DNA from: an uncultured Schlesneria sp.
GTDB taxonomy: Bacteria > Planctomycetota > Planctomycetia > Planctomycetales > Planctomycetaceae
NCBI GenBank assembly: GCA_903858935.1
Contig: CAIOKO010000083.1
Coordinates: forward strand, 1-43,844
Length of the DNA stretch: 43,844 bases
Reading direction: 5' to 3'
The notes under the pieces were generated by a model. That model saw only the letters and a program-made list of their open reading frames with translations, searched no databases and was not told the origin of the DNA. Shown piece by piece: positions 8,102 through 18,000 of this stretch. The position numbers were made by a program, and so were the translations under genes. Numbering within the stretch: the stretch's first letter is position 1; each line of letters opens with the position of its first letter.

Positions 8102-9865
8102 ATGAATGATTGTTCGGGTACCGCACCTGCGCCAGAACCGAAGCGGCAAACTCAGGCGAAAGCTCAGGGGCTGGTCGTGGCGGGTATGCATCGCTCCGGA
8201 ACATCACTGACTGCCGGAATCCTCGAGCGACTCGGCGTCGATATGGGGCAACAGCTGATTCCAGCCGATTCCACGAATCCACGTGGATTTTATGAAGATG
8301 CTCAGATTGTTGCGTTTCATCAACAGGCGTTTCGGCGTTTGCTTCCCCGTAACGCGTCGGGCCACATCGACTGGGGCTGGTGCGAAGAGCACGCATTAGA
8401 CACAACGTGTCTCGAGCAGTTTCGACCAGCGGCCCGACGACTTGTCGCAGAACGAGAATCAAAGGGGGTTGCATGGGGTTTCAAAGATCCGCGGACAACA
8501 TTGTTGCTCGACTTCTGGGACTCCTGTATCGACGATGCCCGTTACGTCATGGTTTACCGGGCTCCCTGGCGGGTGGCCGATTCGATGCAGAGGCTCCAAG
8601 CCGAAGTTTTCCTTAACCATCCTGGTTACGCCTACCACATCTGGCGAGAGTACAACGAGCGACTACTGGATTTTTTTCTACGCAATCGAGACCGCTGCGT
8701 GCTGATCAATGTGGACGCCCTGCGCAATCAGTTGCCTCGGTTCCAAAGCCTGATCGTGGACAAGCTGAAGCTGAAAACATCGGACGTTGATCTGTCTGGG
8801 GCGTTTGACGAGGATCTTTTCGGTCGAGCCGAGATTGAAGACCCGCGGGCCGCCCTGACAGCCCTGGCGTTTCCAGAGTGTCAGTCCCTGCTGGAGCAAC
8901 TCGAGCTCGTTGCCGATCTCACTGATGAACGATCTATGCCACCGGCAATTCCCGCCTCCATTCGTGGCGATTGTGTCGTCAAGCCGTCCGATCCTGAGGT
9001 TTCTATTGTCATTCCTACTTATAACGACGCCATTTATCTGATCGACTCTTTAGCGAGTGTGGAGAAATGTCAGATTGGCAATGCCGAGGTGATCATCGTC
9101 GACGATGGGACCGAAGACGAAGAGAGTCAGCGAATTCTCCAGGCGCTGAGAGAGCGTGGGTATCAAATAATCACTCAAGAGAACCGGGGGCTTTCGGCGG
9201 CGCGTAATATAGGTATTGCCAATTCGCGTGGTCGTTTCATTATCCCTCTCGACGCCGACAACCGTCTCTGTACGGGGTTCGTACAGGCGGCGCTGGAAGC
9301 GTTTGACGCCCGACCAGATCTTGGGGTCGTCTACACCGACAGGCAGCTCTTTGGTAAGCGGACGGGGGCGGTCCATGTTATGGATTTCAACCTTCAAAAT
9401 ATGCTCTTCGGGAATTATATCGATGCCTGCGCCATGTTCCGTCGTGAGCTCTGGAACGACCTCGAAGGCTATGATGAACGGCTGCATTGCTGGGAAGATT
9501 GGGAGTTCTGGATTAGAGCCGGGGTTCACGGCTGGAACTTTCAGCATCTCGATCGAATCGGCTTTGAATATCGAGTGCGTACGGGTTCGCTCAACGATCG
9601 ATATCCGACCTTGGTGGCACGTCAAAAGCTGAGACGACACATTCTGGTGAATCATCGCCAGACCCTGTTCGACGGCCTGCCCGGTCGCGTTGGATCTGTC
9701 TGCCATTGGATTGAGCGAGCCTTGCCGGATTCCTGGAAGGGCTTCTGGAAGGTCGTCACCACAAATGGCTACTGGCTGATGTTCTGGGAAGCTTATGGTC
9801 CGGGCGGACTACTCACCTGGCCCTGGGTCCGGAAGCTGTGGGTCACTCGACTGTGGAGGTCGTGA
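8102..9865 (+). CDS. Fusion: sulfotransferase-like domain plus GT2 glycosyltransferase
   Basis: A 587-residue two-domain protein. The N-terminal part (about 1-270) opens with VVAGMHRSGTSLTAGILERL, a P-loop pattern of sulfotransferase-like proteins, followed by NPRGFYED and, later, FKDPRTTLLLDFW. The C-terminal part (about 299-560) is a GT-A glycosyltransferase. It has VSIVIPTYNDAIYL, VIIVDDGTEDEES, NRGLSAARNIG, a nucleotide-sugar DADNR site and CWEDWEFWIRAG. Alternative starts are TTG8072 and ATG8078; ATG8102 is preferred because GGTG lies about 6 bases upstream, but the choice is uncertain. The fusion suggests that sulfation and chain extension are coupled on one glycan. Whether the first domain binds PAPS or has lost activity cannot be judged. 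Confidence 0.85.
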   Translation: MNDCSGTAPAPEPKRQTQAKAQGLVVAGMHRSGTSLTAGILERLGVDMGQQLIPADSTNPRGFYEDAQIVAFHQQAFRRLLPRNASGHIDWGWCEEHALDTTCLEQFRPAARRLVAERESKGVAWGFKDPRTTLLLDFWDSCIDDARYVMVYRAPWRVADSMQRLQAEVFLNHPGYAYHIWREYNERLLDFFLRNRDRCVLINVDALRNQLPRFQSLIVDKLKLKTSDVDLSGAFDEDLFGRAEIEDPRAALTALAFPECQSLLEQLELVADLTDERSMPPAIPASIRGDCVVKPSDPEVSIVIPTYNDAIYLIDSLASVEKCQIGNAEVIIVDDGTEDEESQRILQALRERGYQIITQENRGLSAARNIGIANSRGRFIIPLDADNRLCTGFVQAALEAFDARPDLGVVYTDRQLFGKRTGAVHVMDFNLQNMLFGNYIDACAMFRRELWNDLEGYDERLHCWEDWEFWIRAGVHGWNFQHLDRIGFEYRVRTGSLNDRYPTLVARQKLRRHILVNHRQTLFDGLPGRVGSVCHWIERALPDSWKGFWKVVTTNGYWLMFWEAYGPGGLLTWPWVRKLWVTRLWRS

Positions 9866-10806
9866 TGAAAAACGACTTTCAGATCGCTGAGCCCCGAAAT
9901 GTTTGTCTGGCGGTGATCATCCCGGCATACCAAGGGGGAGACCAACTCGTCCGTGCAATAGAGTCGTTGAGCCTGATCAGCGACCTGAAATTTCACGTCA
10001 TCGTCATTGATAACGCATCCACCGACGGCTCGGTGGCTGCTGCCAGCCAGAAAATGCCCGAGATTCACGTCCTCCGCAACGAAGTCAATCTTGGATTTGG
10101 AGCCGCCTGCAACCAGGGCATTTTCAAGGCGATGGAGTGGGGTGCAGAACTTCTCCTCGTCTTGAATCAGGACACAATCGTACCCCCAGATCTTCTGGAT
10201 CGACTAATGGCCTGCGCAATAGAAAAACCACGTGCCGGAATCATCGGCCCCAAGACGTTCTCGACCTGCCTGATGGCCGACGGCCGTCCACAGTTGCTCT
10301 ATGAGGGTGCCTGGCGACGCGGCTTGCCGCTCGGCCAGTTCATTCCGGGCACCGGGCAGGCGGGCCTCGGCAAGGCCACGGTCCCACTTCTTGTCGATTA
10401 CGTCTACGGGCATGCCATGCTTTTGAGATCAAGCGCCCTGCGCGACGTTGGAGTATTCGATTCGGCATACTTCATGTATCACGAAGATGTCGACCTCTGT
10501 GTTCGCATGAAAGATGCCGGCTGGGAAATCTGGTGCGACCCTCGTGCGATCGTCTGGCATGACATCAAGGATCTGGCACGTGGCGAAAACTCCGAAGCCT
10601 GGAGGTGGAAATGCAAAGTTCAGAGCGCCCGGATCTTCCACCGGAAACGTCATTCCAGACCAGTTGCGGAACTTCTCACCCTGGCCTATGTTTTCGGCGA
10701 GGCCGTGGGACGGATTCGAAGCGGACAGGGGCGTGCGGCGGTCCACGTGCTGCAAGCCTGGCAAACGCGAAGGCTGCCGTTCAGTCCGCTTGTTCCCGAA
10801 CGCTGA
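9865..10806 (+). CDS. GT2 glycosyltransferase, rhamnosyltransferase-like
   Basis: A 313-residue GT-A fold enzyme. It shows AVIIPAYQGGDQLVRAI, VIVIDNASTDGS and VNLGFGAACNQGI, the last typical of rhamnosyltransferase-like GT2 proteins. Further on are LLVLNQDTIVPPD as the DxD-like site and FMYHEDVDLCVRMKDAGW with the ED acceptor-base motif. ATG9865 overlaps the preceding stop as TGATG and has a strong GGAGG at 9855-9859, five bases upstream, so it is chosen over GTG9838. It is third in a tight run of glycan genes. The sugar transferred cannot be predicted. Confidence 0.9.
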   Translation: MKNDFQIAEPRNVCLAVIIPAYQGGDQLVRAIESLSLISDLKFHVIVIDNASTDGSVAAASQKMPEIHVLRNEVNLGFGAACNQGIFKAMEWGAELLLVLNQDTIVPPDLLDRLMACAIEKPRAGIIGPKTFSTCLMADGRPQLLYEGAWRRGLPLGQFIPGTGQAGLGKATVPLLVDYVYGHAMLLRSSALRDVGVFDSAYFMYHEDVDLCVRMKDAGWEIWCDPRAIVWHDIKDLARGENSEAWRWKCKVQSARIFHRKRHSRPVAELLTLAYVFGEAVGRIRSGQGRAAVHVLQAWQTRRLPFSPLVPER

Positions 10807-10820
10807 GTCATGAATCGACC

Positions 10821-12803
10821 ATGCCACGAATGCCATCTATGACTTTATCTCCCGCAGTCCCGTCTGGTGGTCCTGAAGGTGCTCCGACAATTCCGCCCAT
10901 TTCCGTCGCGCCTGCATACGGGACCCTGATCGACGTATCGAACATCAGCCCTGAAGTCGGGGCGGGTGGGGCAACCGTCTCCATCGTCATTCCCAACTAC
11001 AACCATGCCCGGTTCCTTGAACGACGGATCAGGTCCGTTCTCGAACAGACTTACAAGCCAGTCGAAGTGATCATCCTCGATGATCATTCCACCGATGACA
11101 GCTGGAATGTGATCCAGTGGTTTAAAGACATCCCTGGTTTGCATCTTTTACGCAATCCGACCAATTCCGGGTCCCCGTTTGCTCAGTGGAACAGCGGCGT
11201 GAAGTTAGCCCGTGGCGAATTCGTCTGGATTGCGGAGTCGGACGACGATGCCGCCCCGACATTTCTCGCAACACTGATGGAGCGTTTGAATGGTCATCCC
11301 AATGCTGTGTTGGCCTATTGTCAGTCGCGCACAATTGACGAACTTGGAGAATCTTCGGGCCTTGTCGATCGGTTGTTTGAACATCTTCAGCCGGGACGCT
11401 GGAAGTCTGATTTCCAAAGCCCGGGCATCGACGAACTGAAAAGCAGCCTCCTGCATTTCAACACCTTGCCCAATGCAAGTGCGGTGGTGTTCCGGAGGTC
11501 AGCCTTTCTCGCGGCCGGCGGTGCCGACGAGTCGATGAAGTATTGCGGAGACTGGATGACCTGGGCACGCTTGTGCCTCTACGGAGAATTGCTCTACGTT
11601 GCCGCACCGTTAAATGGCTTCCGTCTTCACCATAGTTCGACCTCTGCCAAACGGAACGCTCGACGCATGTCGGCGGAGGCAAATCGCGTACGATCGTTTA
11701 TCAGATCACTACTTTCAGACCGTAATATAAAGGGAAGCGTGCGAGCCAATCCAATCGAATTCTGGGATCGCTCAGGAATGGCCGCGCCGGATCTGGATGC
11801 ATTGAGACAGCTTAAACCCCGGATCGCAACGTTGTTGCCTGCAAAACCAGCCGATACCAAATCGTTACATCCTTCATTCCGAGAACCTCTGGGGGTCGCG
11901 GAGTCTCGATGCGAGAACGTTCCAGAAACAATCCCTGAAGATCAATTCGATTGCGCAATACTGATCCCAACCTTTAACAACGCGCGGACATTGGGCGCCG
12001 TCATTGCCGCACTTCGCACTCAGACTGTCCGGCCGGCCCGAATACTCTGCGTTGATTCCGGATCCTGCGATGAGACCGAGGTGATTGCCCAAACACACGG
12101 AGTGGAACTTGTTTCCTGTGGCAAAAATCCTTCCGGCAACAACGCGATCACCCTCAATTTTGGAATTTCGACTCTTGATCATGAGTGGATATTCTGCGTA
12201 TCCCCGGATATCCAGCTGAACGATCCAAATATTCTGCGTCAACTCCTGTTGCAGGCGAGTTCTGACCCGAATGTGATTGCTGCTTATGCGCAGACACATG
12301 CGAGTGACCAGCCTCCACATGAATTGTTAATGTGCGTGCAGGTGGTAGATTCCGGGAAACTCACAGGATTCAATGGTTTCTGCGATCATTGTGGGTTGAT
12401 CAGACGCACCGCGTGGGAGCGACAACAATTTCCCGAGGAATTGCCAGGTTGCCACGATGAGGCTTGGGCCGCAAGATCATTGAACAGTTCAGTCAATTCC
12501 CGCGTTTTACGCATCGAAGGGTTTAATGTCAGGGAACTGGACGGTATGCGGACGCGATGGCAGCATGTCACCGAGTTTATCACGATTGCGAACTATGTCT
12601 CGCCAACTCATGGAAGCTGGTCTTCGATTTTGTCCGACTTTCGAGAGGGAATCCGAGCTGTCCGAAACTCGCGCAGGATTCGAGGGCACTGGAAGCTTCA
12701 GCGGGCTGTATGCCTCGCGCTTTACAGGCTGGGGATAATCAAAATCTCACCTTCAAGGCGAGACGAGAGTGAACCGCCACGATGGATCCGTTTCATCTTC
12801 TGA
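10821..12803 (+). CDS. Tandem-domain GT2 glycosyltransferase
   Basis: A 660-residue protein with two GT-A modules. Module A (about 52-300) has SIVIPNYNHARFLERRI, VIILDDHSTDDSW, NSGSPFAQWNSG and the metal-site-like IAESDDDAAP. Module B (about 375-600) has AILIPTFNNARTLGAVI, RILCVDSGSCDET, NPSGNNAITLNFGI and CHDEAWAARS. In module B the usual DxD is replaced by SPDIQ, so it may be divergent or serve recognition only. The start at 10821 lies 14 bases after the previous stop; ATG10830 and ATG10839 are also possible. It is last in the glycan block and may add two sugars in sequence. Confidence 0.85.
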   Translation: MPRMPSMTLSPAVPSGGPEGAPTIPPISVAPAYGTLIDVSNISPEVGAGGATVSIVIPNYNHARFLERRIRSVLEQTYKPVEVIILDDHSTDDSWNVIQWFKDIPGLHLLRNPTNSGSPFAQWNSGVKLARGEFVWIAESDDDAAPTFLATLMERLNGHPNAVLAYCQSRTIDELGESSGLVDRLFEHLQPGRWKSDFQSPGIDELKSSLLHFNTLPNASAVVFRRSAFLAAGGADESMKYCGDWMTWARLCLYGELLYVAAPLNGFRLHHSSTSAKRNARRMSAEANRVRSFIRSLLSDRNIKGSVRANPIEFWDRSGMAAPDLDALRQLKPRIATLLPAKPADTKSLHPSFREPLGVAESRCENVPETIPEDQFDCAILIPTFNNARTLGAVIAALRTQTVRPARILCVDSGSCDETEVIAQTHGVELVSCGKNPSGNNAITLNFGISTLDHEWIFCVSPDIQLNDPNILRQLLLQASSDPNVIAAYAQTHASDQPPHELLMCVQVVDSGKLTGFNGFCDHCGLIRRTAWERQQFPEELPGCHDEAWAARSLNSSVNSRVLRIEGFNVRELDGMRTRWQHVTEFITIANYVSPTHGSWSSILSDFREGIRAVRNSRRIRGHWKLQRAVCLALYRLGIIKISPSRRDESEPPRWIRFIF

Positions 12804-13142
12804 AGTTGCAAATCGCTGTTCATTGAATTGAGGTCAGCCGTCGGCGACGATATTGGAACATATGGGCAGGTCACGAATAGTCCTGACTCAGCTCTAAATT
12901 GAACGATCCCGAGATTGCAATCTGGTTCCGTCCAACGTCCAACCCACGCCCGAATTTGGCCGCGAAATTAATTGACGTCGATGTTCCACTGCCTGAATCT
13001 TGCGAATATCGTCGCCATCGGGGACATTTGATATTCTATTCGGTTCGCCACGGTGTGCATTTTGCCGTGGCGTTGCGGTGGCTGCGTCGTTTGAAGACGC
13101 TCTTGTTCTCGTGGCAATTGGAACTTTTCGCGGAATTTTCAA
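12804..13142. other. Spacer upstream of aspartokinase gene
   Basis: About 340 bp between the glycan block and lysC. The plus-strand frame here merges into an alternative frame of lysC and looks like chance. No clear terminator is visible after the glycosyltransferase and no convincing promoter pair could be picked. Confidence 0.4.
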
Positions 13143-14930
13143 GTGGCATTGATCGTACAGAAGTTTGGTGGTTCGAGCGTCGCGGATGCTCAGCGGATTA
13201 TGTCGGCGGCTAAACGAGCGGTGAACGCAAAACGGGCTGGTAATCAGGTCGTGATGGTGATCAGTGCTCGCGGAGATAAAACGGACGAATTGATCAGTCT
13301 TGCCAAGCAGATCAGCGACGTTCCCCCTCCCCGTGAAATGGATATGTTGCTCGCCACCGGCGAACAGGAATCGGTGGCGCTGGTGGCAATGGCCGTGCAG
13401 GAATTGGGCGAGCCTGCCATCAGCCTGACGGGGTATCAGATCGGAATCCTGACTGATTCTACCTACACCAAGGCCCGAATTCGCGAGATCAAAACCGACC
13501 GGATGCGACAGGCGCTGAGCGAAGGCAAAATCGTGGTCGCGGCGGGTTTCCAGGGGATCGACGAAGATTTCAATATCACCACCCTGGGGCGCGGCGGCAG
13601 CGATACGACCGCGACAGCTCTCGCAGCCGTGCTGGAAGCGGATGTCTGCGAGATCTACACCGATGTCGAAGGGATTTTCACAACCGACCCGCGACTGATC
13701 AAGAACGCTCGCAAGCTGCATCAGATCGCGTATGACGAGATGCTGGAGCTGACCAGCCTGGGTGGTGGCAAGATGCACTCGCGCTCGATCGAGTTTGCAA
13801 AGAAATACCGGGTGCTGCTACAGGTCCGACCCGCTTATACCGACGGCGAAGGGACGTTAATCGCGCCCCTGAAAGACGATGATGTCCCGATGGTCACGGG
13901 TGTGGCAATGGTGAAAAGCGAAGCGATCGTCAACCTTCGAAAGCTTCCCGATCGCCCGGGAGTTCTGGCTGCTCTATTTTCGAAAATGGCCGAACGAAAA
14001 ATTCCGATCGACATGGTGATTCAGGATGTTGCAGAAGAAGGGATCGCCGAAGTGACGTTTACCGTCCCACAGGACGATCTGGCTGACGCTTTGACCGCCG
14101 CCGAACAGGCAGTCCGAGCCTTGGGATCGGGTGAAGTTCGACACGGGACCAATGTGGCGAAAGTTTCGCTGGTTGGTGCCGGGATGCGTAAGCACACGGG
14201 TGTGGCGGCCCAGATGTTCAAATCACTGTCCGATTCGGGCGTCAACATTCAGATGATCACCACCAGCGAAATCAAGATCTCGGTGCTGGTAAATCGGGAC
14301 CAGAGAGAACTGGCCCTGCGGTCAGTTCACGAAGGTTTCGCATTGGATCAAGAGGTTTCCGCACCTCCAGCAATCGGCTTCTCGCAAATCGAACACGCGA
14401 AACCCAAGGTTTCGCGTGACGAACTGGAACGAGATGTCGTTTCCCGCCTGGGAAGCATGGAAGACATCGTCGTCAGCGAAGTTCAGCTCGACACGAATCA
14501 GTCTCGAATTACCGTCCGTAACATCGCTGACGAGCCTGGCGTGGCTGCTGCCGTTTTTGCAGCTGTCGCCGACGGTGGCGTGATGGTCGATTTGATCGTG
14601 CAGAACATCGGGCATGGACACCAGGCCGATATCTCCTTCACGGTCCCACGTGAAGATCTGGAACGATGTCTGCTGCTCTTGCGAGAATTGGTCGAGCGCT
14701 GGCCGGGGACTGGCGTCAGTTTCGAGAAAGAGATCGCGATGCTGTCTGTGATGGGCATCGGCCTTCGAAGTCATACCGGCGTCGGCGAAAAGATGTTTCG
14801 AGCCCTCGCCAACGCGGTCGTCAACGTGCAAATGGTCAATACGAGCGAAATACGCATCAGCGCCGTCGTCGCTCCGAAGGATGCTAACAAAGCTCATCAT
14901 GCACTATTGACGACCTTTGGATTGGAATAG
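13143..14930 (+). CDS. lysC: Aspartate kinase with four ACT domains
   Basis: A 595-residue enzyme that phosphorylates L-aspartate, the first step to lysine, threonine, methionine and diaminopimelate. The kinase core opens with VQKFGGSSVADAQRI, including the catalytic KFGGSS, and contains GRGGSDTTATALAAVL. The C-terminal half holds two successive ACT pairs: about 251-405 (LRKLPDRPGVLAALFSKMAE ... GMRKHTGVAAQMFKSLSDSG) and about 435-595 (VRNIADEPGVAAAVFAAVAD ... GLRSHTGVGEKMFRALANAV). Common bacterial forms are near 400-450 residues with a single pair; cyanobacterial types carry the doubled pair. The likely role is allosteric inhibition by end-product amino acids. The start is GTG, supported by the conserved N-terminus. 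Confidence 0.95.
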   Translation: MALIVQKFGGSSVADAQRIMSAAKRAVNAKRAGNQVVMVISARGDKTDELISLAKQISDVPPPREMDMLLATGEQESVALVAMAVQELGEPAISLTGYQIGILTDSTYTKARIREIKTDRMRQALSEGKIVVAAGFQGIDEDFNITTLGRGGSDTTATALAAVLEADVCEIYTDVEGIFTTDPRLIKNARKLHQIAYDEMLELTSLGGGKMHSRSIEFAKKYRVLLQVRPAYTDGEGTLIAPLKDDDVPMVTGVAMVKSEAIVNLRKLPDRPGVLAALFSKMAERKIPIDMVIQDVAEEGIAEVTFTVPQDDLADALTAAEQAVRALGSGEVRHGTNVAKVSLVGAGMRKHTGVAAQMFKSLSDSGVNIQMITTSEIKISVLVNRDQRELALRSVHEGFALDQEVSAPPAIGFSQIEHAKPKVSRDELERDVVSRLGSMEDIVVSEVQLDTNQSRITVRNIADEPGVAAAVFAAVADGGVMVDLIVQNIGHGHQADISFTVPREDLERCLLLLRELVERWPGTGVSFEKEIAMLSVMGIGLRSHTGVGEKMFRALANAVVNVQMVNTSEIRISAVVAPKDANKAHHALLTTFGLE

Positions 14931-14953
14931 TAAGCGGCTCTTGTAAACGGCGA

Positions 14954-14994
14954 TTGAGGAACTTGACGTCGAAAGCATCAGTCAAGTTCCTCAA
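14954..14994 (+). terminator. Strong hairpin after lysC
   Basis: TTGAGGAACTTGAC (14954-14967) and GTCAAGTTCCTCAA (14981-14994) form a perfect 14-bp stem with a 13-base loop, 24 bp after the lysC stop. There is no T run, so this is either a T-less terminator or an RNA-stability or regulatory hairpin. It sits 60 bp before the next gene. Confidence 0.55.
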
Positions 14995-15053
14995 GGCTTA
15001 TAGAGCGGATCATCTGACAAACCGCCTGCTGCGGGTCTCAAGGAATTATCTGA

Positions 15054-18000
15054 ATGTTTCGGACTCTGGTCTGTCTGTCTTGCGTAGTCATCAGCGTTTC
15101 TGCCGGTCACCTGGTTTCAGCTCAGGAGCCGGCAAAACCGAAACCGCTGAGGGCGCTTCTGATCACAGGTGGATGCTGCCACGATTATGGCAAGCAGAAG
15201 GATGTGCTGAAGAAGGGGATCGAAGCGCGTGCGATGGTCGAAGTGACCCAGATTCATACCAGGGATTCAAGCGTCAAAGCTCGTTTCGACATCTATGACA
15301 ATCCCGACTGGGCCAAAGGCTATGACATCATTCTGCACGATGAATGTACGGCCGACGTGGTGGAACTCCCTTATGTCGAAAATATCCTGAATGCCCATAA
15401 AAATGGTGTTCCCGCCGTCAACCTGCATTGCGCGATGCACAGTTACCGCCTGCCAGGACGAGACGACTGGTTTCAATTTGTAGGAATTCAATCGTCGGCT
15501 CACGGCCCGCAAGCGCCGATCGATGTGACGTTCATTGATCGAGATCATCCCGTGACAAAGCCGTTGGGGAACTGGACCACGATCAGAGAAGAGCTTTATA
15601 ACAACGTTAAGTTGTTTCCGACTGCCAAACCACTGGCTCGGGGTCGACAGGATGTTGGTAATCGCGTCGATGATTTTGTCGTGGTCTGGACCAACGAGTT
15701 TGGAAAAGGAAAGGTCTTCAGCACAACACTCGGTCACAACACCGAGACCGTCTCCGATCCACGATACCTGGACATGGTGACGCGAGGATTGCTGTGGGCC
15801 TGTGACAAGCTCAATCCCGAATACCTTCAACCCTTTGCCGTTGCCAAAAAAGAAATTGTTCCTGTGAACATGGCCCGTGGTAAAAAGGCCTCGGCCTCGG
15901 CATCGCAGGATGGTCATCCACCTGAACATGCACTCGATTCGAATCCCGACACACGGTGGTGTTCGCCGGACAATAACGCCGGCCAATGGTGGCAGGTCGA
16001 CCTGGGGCAGCCGGAAGAATTGACGGGATGTCGAATCGTCTGGGAACAGGATGGTGTGAATTATCGCTATAAAATTGAAGGATCAGCGGATGGTCAGAAG
16101 TGGCAGATGCTGTCCGACCAGACGAAAACCGATGATCGAGAGCAGGATCAACGACTGAAATTTGCCGCGAAGCAAATTCAACATGTCAGGCTGACGACCA
16201 CTCAATTAACCCCGGGCTGCTGGGGCAGTTTTTTCGAATTCGAAGTGCATGGAACCAAAACTGAAGAACGAATTTCCGAAAGCGACCAGTCGTTACGTCC
16301 TCGAAACGTTAAAGGGCTTTCTGGGGTCAAAGTTCCAGCAGGATTTGAAGCAACGCTCTTTGCCGCTCCTCCGGATGTGGGCTATCCCACTTGCGTGGCC
16401 ACCACGCCGGACGGAACCGTTTACGTGGGAGTCGACGAAAACGGTTCGCTCGACAATAAGGCCAACCGGGGACGAATCGTCCGATGTCGAGATCTGGACG
16501 GCGACGGAAAGGCCGATGAATTCAAGACGTTCGCCAGCATGGATAGCCCTCGCGGAATCGTTGTGGTGTCAGAACCGTTAACCGCTGACCAGAATCAGCA
16601 GTCGCCGCGAAAAACCTCGTTGATCGTATTGCACCCTCCAACCTTGACGGCATTCCATGACGACAACGGTGATGGCATTTCGGATCGGTCCGATGTTCTG
16701 GTCAAAGGGATCGGGTTTGACTTGAATAAGCGCGGGGCAGATCACACCACGAACGGAATTCAAGTCGGTATCGACGGCTGGATCTATGTTGCCGTTGGTG
16801 ATTACGGTTTCGTGAATGCGGTCGGTACTGATGGTCAGTCGGTCCAGCTTCGCGGCGGGGGAATCGCACGCGTTCGACCGGATGGAACAGAACTGGAAAT
16901 TGTTTCACGCGGACAGCGCAACATCTATGACGTCGGGATCAGCCCGACGATGGACCTCTTCACTCGAGACAATACGAACGATGGTGGTGGCTGGAATGTC
17001 CGCTTGAGTCACGTTCCGCAGGATGCACAGATGGGGTATCCGTCGCTGTTTATCAATTTTTCCGACGAGATTGTTCAGCCGCTGGCCGATTACGGAGGTG
17101 GTTCACCCTGTGGCACATTGTACGTCGACGAGCCGTCACTTCCTGGAGAAATCGGACATCAGTTACTGACGTGTGACTGGGGTCGCAGCATTGTTTATCG
17201 GCATCCACTCGTCGCAAACGGCGCGGGTTTCGTGGCCGAGCAGGAACCGTTTATCGAGATTCCTCGCCCGACAGACATTGATGTTGATGCCAGTGGAAAC
17301 CTTTATATCACCAGTTGGAAAGACGGCGGGTTTACGTTCAGCGGTCCGAATGTCGGCTATGTGATTAAGGTGAAGCCCCCCGCATCCCACCTCGAAACAT
17401 TGGCTGGAAACTCGGGCTCATTCACTGCATCTTTGAAGCACGGGACACCGCCGAAATCACAGTCCTCTGACGGCGAACTCGTTCAGCAATTGAATTCGCC
17501 CAGCCATACGATTCGATTGAATATTCAACGTGAAATCCTGCGCCGTGGTGACCGTCCTGAAATGGCGAAGGGGCTTCAAAAACTCGCGGCGTCAAATGAT
17601 GCCAGCCTCGCGGTCCGTGTGGCAGCGATTTTCACTCTGAAACAGTTGCAAGGTCAAAATTCTCACGTCACTCTGCTCGAATTGTCGCAGGAGGCAAAGA
17701 TTCGTGAATACGCATTGAAAGCCATCGCAGATCGAAAAACCCAACTGAGTGCGACTTCGATCGCACCGCTGACGACTGCATTGAAAGATCCTGATCCACG
17801 TGTGCGTCTGGCTGCGGCCCGTGCAGTCGGGCGATTCGCCCTGGTGAGTAATGTCGATTCGAATCAGCTTCGTCAGACGGCAAAAGAACTTGTTCCACTG
17901 GCGTCAGATCGAGATCCTCTGGTTGCTCACATCTCTATTCATAGCCTGGTTCAATTGAATGCAGTCGAAGCCTGTCTGGAAGCTCTGAAAGAGGCCTCTG

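Noticed and set aside
9050-9706. Long antisense frame opposite the fused sulfotransferase/GT2 gene
   Set aside because: No start signal or recognisable motif; explained by codon bias of the plus-strand gene.
12894-13778. Long antisense frame opposite lysC
   Set aside because: It is a typical shadow of a GC-rich coding strand and has no family match or start signal.
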